In this document: in pieces, positions 36,501 to 43,422 of the stretch
How positions within the stretch are numbered: the stretch's first letter is position 1
Layout: each line of letters starts with the position of its first letter
DNA from: Bacteroidales bacterium
Lineage (GTDB): Bacteria; Bacteroidota; Bacteroidia; Bacteroidales; UBA932
DNA length: 64,000 nt
Direction: 5' to 3'
Assembly: GCA_017549145.1 (NCBI GenBank)
Contig: JAFYVM010000020.1
Span: 1 to 64,000, forward strand
Made by a program: the position numbers and the translations under genes
The notes under the pieces: model-generated
What the model saw: only the letters and a program-made list of their open reading frames with translations
Databases searched by the model: none
Told to the model about the DNA's origin: nothing

Positions 36501-36954
36501 AGACGAGCAGGTTGCTAACAATGAGTTCCGTTTCATTTCTGAGGATGACGCAACACGTTTCATGAACTACGTTCACGCTGACAAGTATCTTGACAAGAAC
36601 CAGGGCAAGTATGCTGAGGCTTATAGCGTTTACTCTCCTTGGGTTCACAGAGTTGACTTCAGCTACAAGCATGATTTCAAGATCAAGGCAGGCAAGCAGA
36701 TGAACACACTTCAGTTGAGCGTTGACCTTAAGAATATCCTTAACCTCTTCAATTCTAACTGGGGAGTTTCAAGATTCATGAACTCAGCTCTTGGTGAGGG
36801 ACGTATCCTTAAGTATGAGGGATATGATAAGGATGGTTATGCAACATTCTCTACTCCAGCAGCAGTTGGTACAACTCCTGATGTTTGGAAGAAGTCAGTA
36901 TCTATCGGACAGTGCTGGTATGCATCTGTTGGTATCAAGTATATGTTTAACTAA
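33568..36954 (+). CDS. TonB-dependent receptor, Oar-like, with N-terminal carboxypeptidase-regulatory-like domain
   Basis: 1128 residues. Signal peptide MKQTIKCLIAAFAAMLMSVAAFAQ; residues about 27-110 are a CarboxypepD_reg-like beta-sandwich (GGRVVDANGEPVVGAAVVATHEPSGT); a plug domain follows (about 135-245, with NFTVDGANFNNNFG and VNAITKSGTNTFKGSAYIYHRNENMRG), then a large outer-membrane barrel ending in an aromatic strand (YASVGIKYMFN). The plug-barrel junction is Oar-like rather than SusC-like and no SusD gene follows. The ligand is unknown; the downstream lipoprotein with OB-fold repeats suggests a polymer such as nucleic acid. Codon use is strongly biased, hinting at high expression. Confidence 0.9.
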   Translation: MKQTIKCLIAAFAAMLMSVAAFAQVTTSALGGRVVDANGEPVVGAAVVATHEPSGTVYGVVTNNDGRYAINGMRAGGPYKVEISCLGYQTLAYTDVTLQLAETSALNGTLSEDSQMLGEAMVVAAPVSKFSAEKMGSATNISSKEISAIPTISRSLSDITRLSPYGGNGMSFAGSDGRTANFTVDGANFNNNFGLSDALPGGGTPISIDAIEEMQVVISPYDVRQTNFIGGGVNAITKSGTNTFKGSAYIYHRNENMRGNWAAGQEVVGARDKDRNTTYGFTLGGPIIKNKLFFFVNAEYSSTPTVVNRWHGSTDGAFDENTYTSRTLTKDLQDVSEYVKKEYGYDTGSWTNFPATNTNFKVLARVDWNINDAHKLAVRYNYTLNQVWKMANASSVDGGSRSSFARFSEYGMSYVNSLYSQDNLATSVTLDLNSRFSDNLHNQFLATFSKLDDMRGTNSEDFPFIDIRNDDGSAVLPYISLGYELFTWNNGVHNNNILVKDDLTYYAGNHKLTAGVSYEYQMADNSYMRNGTGYYRYYSLQDFYDKKAPEVVNLTYGYDGEANPAARVQFHKAGIYAQDEWNVNEQFKLTYGLRLDGLFFDNQDLIRNNAIYDLHYGDGECTLQRDADKKIVKDCDGKHIDTGKWPTASITVSPRVGFSWDIFGDNSLKLRGGTGFFSGRLPLVFFTNMPTNSAMVQSAAVINGKTQAPNWYTGPTVEKDGIKYIDMEAFAGGILNRQELYEKLVGYGFPTTVSPEDGQLPSPDKGVAAVSPKFKMPQVWKTSVAIDYNFPTSFPFSISAEGIYNKTINGVVLRDWSVKSVDGFARLNGADNRPLYENFKKTGPDGKNLINAYVLENTHKGYGYSGTLTMKMAPVQGLNLTASYTHTVSKELTGMPGSDASSVLNYMGTVYGPNDPGLHNSQYVTPDRVVASATYSDKANNHFSLIYESWRGGYNYSYMTANDMNGDGFNYDLIYIPTDEQVANNEFRFISEDDATRFMNYVHADKYLDKNQGKYAEAYSVYSPWVHRVDFSYKHDFKIKAGKQMNTLQLSVDLKNILNLFNSNWGVSRFMNSALGEGRILKYEGYDKDGYATFSTPAAVGTTPDVWKKSVSIGQCWYASVGIKYMFN

Positions 36955-36972
36955 TAAATTGTCAGGAATAAT

Positions 36973-38997
36973 ATGAAATTAAGATATATTTTCACAGCTC
37001 TCGCTGCTGCTGCTCTCGCGTTCGTGGGATGTCAGGAGGAAGAGCGATTCCTTGATGAGGTACAGGTTGATAAGTCAATCGTTGCCATCCCTGTTGAGGG
37101 TGGCCAGGACCAGATCACTGTAACCGCTACTGCTGAGTGGGTTCTTGAGATGCCTGAGGAGGCGTGGTTCAATGTTGACCTCGTTTCTGGCGCTGCTGGT
37201 AAGACTGTTGTAACTTTCTCTGCAGAGGCGACTGCTGATACAAGAGAGGTTAATGTTAACCTTGTATGCGCTGGTGCAAAGCAGGCTATCAAGGTTCTTC
37301 AGATGGCTAAGAAGGTAGAGACTCCGCTCTCAACTTGTGCTGAGGCTAATGCTGGTGAGACAGGTAAGGTCTATCGTGTCAAGGGTACAGTTACCTCTAT
37401 CGCTAACGACCTCTATGGTAACATGTATATCACTGATGAGACTGGTACTGTATATGTATATGGAACACTCTATCAGGGTGCTGAGAAGCAGTTCTCAAAG
37501 CATGGTATCGAGGTTGGTGACATCGTTACAGTTGAGGGACCTCAGTCTCCATACAACGGATCACCACAGCTTAAGAACGTAACAGTTATCGAAATTGAGA
37601 AGTCTCTTATCAAACTTGAGAAGCTTATTTCTACTCCTCTTCCACTTGAGGGTGGTGTAGTTACTGCACTTCTTACAGTTAAGGGTGGTGAGTTCTCAGT
37701 TGAGATTCCAGAGGATGCTGCATGGCTTACAGCTGGTGAGCCTTCAGATCTTGGCGGTGTAACTTGTGTAGAGCTTACAGCTGCGGCTAATGAGGGTGGC
37801 GCTCGTAAGACTACTGTTACTTTCAAGACTATTGTAGACGGTAAGGATTATATTGCAATGGCTGACGTTGAGCAGGCTGGTGCTATCAAGGCTGTTACAG
37901 TCGCTGAGTTCCTTGCTGCAGCAGAGGGTACATCTCTTTATGAGCTTACAGGTGTCGTTAAGAATATTAAGAACACAACTTACGGAAACTTCGACATCGT
38001 AGATGCTACTGGTTCTGTATATGTATACGGTCTTACAAACAATGGTGCTGTAGGATCTAATGACAAGACATTTGCTTCTCTTGGTATCAACGAGGGAGAC
38101 AAAGTTACAATCGTGGGAACTAGAACATCTTACAGCGGTACAGCTCAGGTTGGTGGTACTGCTTACCTCGTAGCACATACTGCAGCTCAGGCAGCTACTA
38201 TCGCAGAGTTCCTTGCAGCTCCAGTAAGCGCTGATAAGTGGTACAAGCTCACTGGTACTATCGAGAGCATCGTTAAGGAGGAGTATGGTAACTTCTACCT
38301 CACAGATGGTACTTCACGCGTATATGTATATGGTGTTACAGCTGCTCCAGTAGCTAAGAATGACAAGTCATTCCCTTCTCTTGGAGTTAAGGCTGGTGAC
38401 AAGATTACTATCGTTGGTACTCGTGCTCAGTATGCATCTTCTTCAGTAGAGGATCAGAAGGAGCAGGTTGGTGGTCCAGCTTACTACGTTTCACACGAGG
38501 CAGCAACTGAGCCTGACACTCCTGCTGAGCCAGAGCCTGAAACTCCAGCTGCAACAACTCTTACTCTCACAAATGCAGAGATTTGTGCTGCTATGACATC
38601 GAGTGAGACTTCCTATGTTGACTATACAATTGAGTCTGCTTCCGGAGTCTGGACTGTAAATGCATCTAGAAACAATGCAAATACATTCCTCCAGTGCCGC
38701 GGAAAGAAGGGTGCTTACATCAAGACTCCTACATTTGAGCAGGATATCAAGTCTGTGACTATCCATTTCTCAGAGGCGAAGCAGGTTTACGCTAACAATG
38801 TTTATTGCGTATTCCCTTCAACTTGGACTGCTCCTACAGCAGATGCAGCATACCCAGAGGATGGTAATGTAGGTAAGGCTACAACAGATGGATCATATAG
38901 CTTGACTATCCCAGTAAATGCTGGTAACAAGCAGGTGTATGTTTCTATCATTAGTACATACGCATACTACCTCGATCATATAGATGTTAATTTCTAA
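36973..38997 (+). CDS. Surface lipoprotein with BACON domains and three OB-fold-like repeats
   Basis: 674 residues. Lipobox FVGC (Cys20). Domain order by eye: BACON-like (about 33-112), OB-like repeat 1 (118-210), BACON-like (213-305), OB-like repeats 2 (308-403) and 3 (408-508), an acidic Pro/Glu linker (511-527), and a C-terminal beta-rich domain (528-674). Repeats share the pattern Y.LTG.V..I....YGNF.I.D.TG.VYVYG followed by SLGI..GDKVTIVGTR. Such OB-like modules accompany secreted nucleases in Bacteroidota. Binding of nucleic acid at the cell surface is inferred. It follows the Oar-like receptor by 18 nt and is closed by a terminator. Confidence 0.75.
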   Translation: MKLRYIFTALAAAALAFVGCQEEERFLDEVQVDKSIVAIPVEGGQDQITVTATAEWVLEMPEEAWFNVDLVSGAAGKTVVTFSAEATADTREVNVNLVCAGAKQAIKVLQMAKKVETPLSTCAEANAGETGKVYRVKGTVTSIANDLYGNMYITDETGTVYVYGTLYQGAEKQFSKHGIEVGDIVTVEGPQSPYNGSPQLKNVTVIEIEKSLIKLEKLISTPLPLEGGVVTALLTVKGGEFSVEIPEDAAWLTAGEPSDLGGVTCVELTAAANEGGARKTTVTFKTIVDGKDYIAMADVEQAGAIKAVTVAEFLAAAEGTSLYELTGVVKNIKNTTYGNFDIVDATGSVYVYGLTNNGAVGSNDKTFASLGINEGDKVTIVGTRTSYSGTAQVGGTAYLVAHTAAQAATIAEFLAAPVSADKWYKLTGTIESIVKEEYGNFYLTDGTSRVYVYGVTAAPVAKNDKSFPSLGVKAGDKITIVGTRAQYASSSVEDQKEQVGGPAYYVSHEAATEPDTPAEPEPETPAATTLTLTNAEICAAMTSSETSYVDYTIESASGVWTVNASRNNANTFLQCRGKKGAYIKTPTFEQDIKSVTIHFSEAKQVYANNVYCVFPSTWTAPTADAAYPEDGNVGKATTDGSYSLTIPVNAGNKQVYVSIISTYAYYLDHIDVNF

Positions 38998-39020
38998 TTA
39001 TCTATAGAATTCAATTAAAG

Positions 39021-39049
39021 GCGACTCCTTCGGGGGTCGCTTTTGTTTT
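39021..39049 (+). terminator. Terminator after the receptor/lipoprotein pair
   Basis: GCGACTCC (39021-39028) pairs with GGGGTCGC (39033-39040) around a TTCG tetraloop, followed by TTTTGTTTT. Confidence 0.88.
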
Positions 39050-39084
39050 GGGCTGAATTGTAAGTCAGACTGAAGGTGCAGGTA

Positions 39085-39115
39085 TTGTATATGTGGCGAT
39101 TCATTCGTATATTTG
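39085..39115 (+). promoter_or_regulatory. Promoter of the second lipoprotein/nuclease operon
   Basis: TTG (39085-39087) and TATATTTG (39108-39115), 20 bp apart, start a new transcription unit ahead of the gene at 39168. Confidence 0.65.
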
Positions 39116-39167
39116 TAAGTTGCAAGTGAAAGAGCAAGAATAACAAATATTAAAATACAATTAGAAC

Positions 39168-41012
39168 ATGAAGCTTAGAAATTTATTTCTTGGTGTATGC
39201 TCTGCAGTAGCAGTGTTTGCTGCATGTGAGCAGAAGGAGAATTTAGGTTCTCCAAGCATTTCTCTTAGTGAAGAGGAATTGACATTTGAGGCCGATGCCA
39301 GTGAGCAGGCCATTACGCTTGAGGCAACTCGTGATTGGAGAGTTGAGTGTGATGTGGATTGGGTTGTAGTGTCTCCTGAGGAAGGAGCGGCATCTAGCCA
39401 GCCACAGACAGTAACGGTTACTGTTCTTAAGAATGAAGGTTATGACCGTACTGTAGACCTTAAGTTTACTATCGGTGTAAAGAGCAAGTATTTGACAGTT
39501 ACTCAGGCGGGTCCTCAGGGATCAGCAGATGCTCTTATCCCTTATTCAAATAACTTTGATATTGAGAAGGCTCAGAATAATAACGGTTGGCCTTACCTTG
39601 ATTCAAACACAAATCTTTGGGATAACAAGCAGGGTACTGGTGTATCAACAGTTGAGTATGAGTACGGTGGAAAGATGTCTGTAAGAACTTCAGGTAAGGC
39701 ATCTAACGATGGTAGCGGTTTCTCTCACTATGCTGGTTCTGGTTCAAACAAGATCTTCTTCGGAGCAGCTACATCAATTCTTAAGATTAATAAGATTACT
39801 CTTAATGGTGCTACTGACTATCAGCTTACTTTTGGTGGTCAGAAGTATCTCCAGGATGGTGACAGCAACTTCTCTTGGTCAGAGTTTAAGGTGTATGTAA
39901 GCAACGATACACAGAAGTGGGTTGAGCTTAACGCAGCATTCCTAGAGGATGCAGACATCAATGGTGACTGGAACCTTGCAACTGCTAACTTTACAATTCC
40001 AGCAGGTACAACTCAGCTTGGCATTGCATTCGTTTCAACTTGCAGCAGTGCTTATAGCATTGATGATGTTACACTTGCTGTTGCTGCACAGGCAGGTCAG
40101 GTGATTGATTTTGCTACAGGAGTTGAGATCGGTGGTACATCGACAGGTAGCGGTTCTGGCAGCGATGACAACACAGGTAGCGGAAACACAGGATCATCAA
40201 CTGAGCAGCCAACAACTCTTGTAAAGGCAACAATTGCTCAGTTCCTTGCAGCAGCTGAGGATGACACTTGGTATGAGCTTACTGGTGAGATTATCAGCAT
40301 CGAGAAGCAGGACTATGGTAACTTTACTATTAAGGATGCTACTGGTGAGATTTATATCTATGGTATGACTAACGGTTGGGTTGGTTCAAATAACAAGTCT
40401 TTCTCGCAGATCGGCCTTAAGGTTACTGACGTTGTGACTCTTGGAACAAGAAGGGGTTCGTATAATGGCGCACCACAGGGTGGTGGAAATCCTGTCCCTG
40501 CTTACTATATCAGCCATGTAGCTGGTGAGGGCGTTCCTGTGACTCCAACAGCTGGTTCATATGTTAAGGTTACAGCTGAGCAGGACGACTGGACTGGTAA
40601 GTATCTTATTGTTTGGGGAACATCAGCTCATGCAACACTCACTAGTAGTGGAAAAGATCTTAATGCAACTGTTAGTGGACTTACTATTAACAATGGAGTA
40701 ATCACTGCAAACTCAGAGATTGATGCAGCTGCGATGACTGTTGCTAAGAATGGTAGTGCATACTCGATGACGTTCTCAAACGGTAAGTATTTCGGTATGC
40801 AGAAGAATGGTTGTAAGCTAATGGATGCTGCTTTTGATTTGAATTTCGCTTACACTACCTCAGGAGTTAAGATCTCTGGATATGTTGAGGCAGAGTCAAA
40901 CACATTCTATCTCTACCATAACTCAAATAACGGTAATTATTATAGATGCTATGTAGAGAAAACTCAGTCGGGTTATGCTTTCCCAGACTTATATAAGTTT
41001 ATAGCTGAGTAA
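39168..41012 (+). CDS. Surface lipoprotein: BACON, choice-of-anchor-like and OB-fold-like domains
   Basis: 614 residues. Lipobox FAAC (Cys20). BACON-like domain at about 25-114 (LTFEADASEQAITLEATRDWRVECDVDWVVVSPEEG), a jelly-roll/DUF5017-like domain at 125-305 (IPYSNNFDIEKAQNNNGW... SAYSIDDVTLAV), a Gly/Ser/Asp linker at 322-345, an OB-like domain at 352-450 (WYELTGEIISIEKQDYGNFTIKDATGEIYIYG) and a C-terminal beta-rich domain at 462-614 (DWTGKYLIVWG). The OB unit is clearly homologous to those in the preceding lipoprotein. The role is unknown; substrate capture for the downstream nucleases is inferred. Confidence 0.75.
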   Translation: MKLRNLFLGVCSAVAVFAACEQKENLGSPSISLSEEELTFEADASEQAITLEATRDWRVECDVDWVVVSPEEGAASSQPQTVTVTVLKNEGYDRTVDLKFTIGVKSKYLTVTQAGPQGSADALIPYSNNFDIEKAQNNNGWPYLDSNTNLWDNKQGTGVSTVEYEYGGKMSVRTSGKASNDGSGFSHYAGSGSNKIFFGAATSILKINKITLNGATDYQLTFGGQKYLQDGDSNFSWSEFKVYVSNDTQKWVELNAAFLEDADINGDWNLATANFTIPAGTTQLGIAFVSTCSSAYSIDDVTLAVAAQAGQVIDFATGVEIGGTSTGSGSGSDDNTGSGNTGSSTEQPTTLVKATIAQFLAAAEDDTWYELTGEIISIEKQDYGNFTIKDATGEIYIYGMTNGWVGSNNKSFSQIGLKVTDVVTLGTRRGSYNGAPQGGGNPVPAYYISHVAGEGVPVTPTAGSYVKVTAEQDDWTGKYLIVWGTSAHATLTSSGKDLNATVSGLTINNGVITANSEIDAAAMTVAKNGSAYSMTFSNGKYFGMQKNGCKLMDAAFDLNFAYTTSGVKISGYVEAESNTFYLYHNSNNGNYYRCYVEKTQSGYAFPDLYKFIAE

Positions 41013-41034
41013 TTAAATGTCGATATAAAACATT

Positions 41035-41067
41035 CAAAAGGGACTGGCCGGTGGCCGGGCCCTTTTG
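41035..41067 (+). other. Intercistronic hairpin before the NUC1 gene
   Basis: CAAAAGGG (41035-41042) pairs with CCCTTTTG (41060-41067), with GGCC repeats inside. There is no T-run beyond the stem, so it may be a weak terminator or an mRNA-stabilising hairpin. Confidence 0.45.
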
Positions 41068-41076
41068 ATGGTCTAA

Positions 41077-42258
41077 ATGAAGATGAGAAAATTCATTTCA
41101 AATATTGGGTTTACAGCAGTCGTTATGACTATCTGTGCCTTGATATCTGGATCATGTACACAGCCATCTTCTCAGTCATCTGATTTTGAGGTGTCTGTTA
41201 AGAGTACCTCTGTTGCTCCAGTTAAGGGCCAGCAGTTCGTATCTGTAAAATGTGCTGGTGACTGGACTTTGACATTGGTTTCTAGTGATGATAAGGATGT
41301 AGATTGGGCAGATTTGAGTGTTAAGTCTGGTGTTGGAAACAAGTCAAATGTGATTCTTACGTATGACGGAAATGACGATCAGACAAGTAGAACGCTTAAG
41401 ATCGTGCTTGATAACGGAGTTAAAGCTATAAGTTGTACAATGACTCAGCTTGGTTTGGGTGAGGAGCCAGAACCAGAGGAGCCAGATGCTCCTTCGAATT
41501 TGGAGAAGGCTCAGTGGCTCGAGCTTCCGGCGATGACCAATTCAAATCTTGGATATTATAGCCATAGTTTCAAGATGAATGGCAACACATACCGTAATTA
41601 CAGTTTCGGATGGAGTCAGAAGGACCGTGTAGCCCTTTGGGTGGCATATCCTCTTAGTAAGCTCTATACAAACGGAAGTGCAGGAAGAACAAATGCATGG
41701 GCTCTTGATCCGCTTCTTGGCAATGACTCAGCCGCGCCATTTGGTGGCTATTGTGGCAGTTATGCCAGAGGGCATCAGCTTCCATCTGCAGACCGTCAGT
41801 GCTGTTACGATGCTAATGCTCAGACATTCTATGGCACAAATATGACACCTCAGCTGAATGCACACAATGAGGGTATATGGTCAAGCCTTGAGAATAAGGT
41901 TCGTACTATTGCGAATTCATCGGATACAACATATGTTGTGACTGGTGTCATTGTAAGTGCGTCAAGCGAGAAAGAAAAAGACTCTTATGGAAATAGTGTG
42001 ACGGTTCCCGATGCATATTTCAAGGTTCTGCTCAGATATAGCAAGTCTTCAACTCTTGGACAGTGGAATGCGGCTGCATTCTATCTTGAGCATAAGGCGT
42101 ATAGCGGAAATGTCAGCAAAGAGCACTCGATGTCAGTTGATGAGCTTGAGGCATTGACTGGTTTTGACTTTTTTGCAAATCTTCCTGCAAAGGTCGGTGA
42201 GTCTACAGCTGCCAAGTTGGAGGCTACGGATCCCGCAAGTGTTGCCCTATGGTGGTAA
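41077..42258 (+). CDS. Secreted DNA/RNA non-specific endonuclease (NUC1 family) with N-terminal BACON domain
   Basis: 393 residues. Signal peptide with lipobox-like SGSC (Cys27), a BACON-like domain at about 38-125, an acidic Pro/Glu linker (128-140) and a NUC1 endonuclease domain at about 145-375. The catalytic motif RGHQLPSADR (231-240; His233 is the general base in place of the classical DRGH), the metal-ligand region YGTNMTPQLNAHNEGIW (Asn264) and Glu272 in SSLE are all present. Such enzymes cut double- and single-stranded DNA and RNA using Mg2+. Lipid anchoring plus BACON suggests surface display. It sits between OB-fold lipoprotein and EEP nuclease genes. Confidence 0.87.
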   Translation: MKMRKFISNIGFTAVVMTICALISGSCTQPSSQSSDFEVSVKSTSVAPVKGQQFVSVKCAGDWTLTLVSSDDKDVDWADLSVKSGVGNKSNVILTYDGNDDQTSRTLKIVLDNGVKAISCTMTQLGLGEEPEPEEPDAPSNLEKAQWLELPAMTNSNLGYYSHSFKMNGNTYRNYSFGWSQKDRVALWVAYPLSKLYTNGSAGRTNAWALDPLLGNDSAAPFGGYCGSYARGHQLPSADRQCCYDANAQTFYGTNMTPQLNAHNEGIWSSLENKVRTIANSSDTTYVVTGVIVSASSEKEKDSYGNSVTVPDAYFKVLLRYSKSSTLGQWNAAAFYLEHKAYSGNVSKEHSMSVDELEALTGFDFFANLPAKVGESTAAKLEATDPASVALWW

Positions 42259-42265
42259 AATGATG

Positions 42266-42333
42266 AAGATCCTTCACTACGTTCAGGATGACAGTAAAAT
42301 GACATTGTCATTCTGAGCAAAGCGAAGAATCTC
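42266..42333. repeat. Dispersed palindromic repeat, copy A
   Basis: GATCCTTC...TTCAGGATGACA is followed by the imperfect inverse TGTCATTCTGAG...GAAGAATCTC. It has the same core as the copies at 46387-46449 and 49211-49240. It lies between the NUC1 and EEP genes and could also fold as a terminator-like stem. Confidence 0.7.
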
Positions 42334-42346
42334 GAAAATATGAATT

Positions 42347-43420
42347 ATGAAAAAAATACTAGTAACATTTGCAGCGATAGCTCTTTTCAGCACAGCTGCA
42401 TATGCCCAGAAGACTCAGAATCATGTGATCGGATTCTATAACCTCGAAAACCTCTTCGACGTTTATAATGATCCGGTGAAGAATGATGAGGAGTTTCTTC
42501 CAGAGGGAAAGAACAAATGGACCGAGGCTAAATATCAGGTAAAGCTTAAGAATATGGCCAAGGTTATCAGAGCCATGAAGGAAGAGAATGGCGTATGGCA
42601 TGCTCTTCTTGGAGTTTCTGAGATTGAGAACCGTCTGGTTCTTGAGGACCTTGTTTGGGAGGAGCAGATCCGTGAGGCAAACTATCAGATCATCCACTAT
42701 GACGGACCGGATCGTCGTGGTGTGGATGTGGCTTTGCTCTATGACCCGAAGGTCTTTACATTTATTGAAAGCGAATCTATTCCATTCACTTTCGAGGGTA
42801 GCTCGATAGATTGGATTCAGAGCAAGGAGGAGCGTGATTACTTCAGAACACGTGACATCCTTATGGTACACGGAACTATTGATGGTGAGCACTTTGCTGT
42901 GTATGTTGCCCATCTTCCATCACGTGCTGGAGGTAAGAAAGGCGGAAACCAGCTTCGTGACCGTGGTGGTGAGATCATGTATAACCATGCTATGCAGATG
43001 CAGGCAAAGTATCCTGGCATCAAGATCATCTGCATGGGTGATATGAATGATAATCCTACTGACCCAAGTATGGCCGAGTACCTTCATGGAAAGGAGTTTA
43101 CTGAGGAGGTTACAGATACAGAGTTCTTCTCTCCGTTTACTTCAATGTTGAAGGCCGGTTTCGGTTCGCTTGCTTACCAGGGAGTTTGGAGCATTTACGA
43201 TCTTTTGCTTGTGAATAATGCCCTTGTACATCCGCAGGAGGGCACTTTCGGACTCCGTCAGCTTCACAAGAAAGGCTATTATGGACGTATCTTCAATGCT
43301 AAGTTCCTGACTAATCAGGCTGGTCAGTACAAGGGTACACCTTACAGAACTTTCTCAAATGGCGCTTTTATCGGTGGATATAGCGACCACTATCCGACTT
43401 ATATTGTTATCACAAAATAA
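42347..43420 (+). CDS. Secreted endonuclease/exonuclease/phosphatase (EEP) family protein
   Basis: 357 residues with signal peptide MKKILVTFAAIALFSTAAYAQ. EEP motifs in order: FYNLENLFD (Asn32), GVSEIEN (metal-binding Glu92), GPDRRGVDVALLYDP, VAHLPSR, GDMNDNPTD, and the terminal YSDHYP (Asp347-His348). All catalytic residues of the DNase I-like fold are present, so it should hydrolyse phosphodiesters or phosphomonoesters in the periplasm or outside. Proteins of this type are often encoded beside DUF5689 proteins and TonB receptors in Bacteroidota. The TonB receptor gene starts 2 nt downstream. Confidence 0.88.
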   Translation: MKKILVTFAAIALFSTAAYAQKTQNHVIGFYNLENLFDVYNDPVKNDEEFLPEGKNKWTEAKYQVKLKNMAKVIRAMKEENGVWHALLGVSEIENRLVLEDLVWEEQIREANYQIIHYDGPDRRGVDVALLYDPKVFTFIESESIPFTFEGSSIDWIQSKEERDYFRTRDILMVHGTIDGEHFAVYVAHLPSRAGGKKGGNQLRDRGGEIMYNHAMQMQAKYPGIKIICMGDMNDNPTDPSMAEYLHGKEFTEEVTDTEFFSPFTSMLKAGFGSLAYQGVWSIYDLLLVNNALVHPQEGTFGLRQLHKKGYYGRIFNAKFLTNQAGQYKGTPYRTFSNGAFIGGYSDHYPTYIVITK

Positions 43421-43422
43421 TT

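Noticed and set aside
33568-36954. Possible SusC/SusD polysaccharide utilisation locus
   Set aside because: The receptor is Oar-like and no SusD homologue or glycosidase follows; nucleases and OB-fold lipoproteins follow instead.
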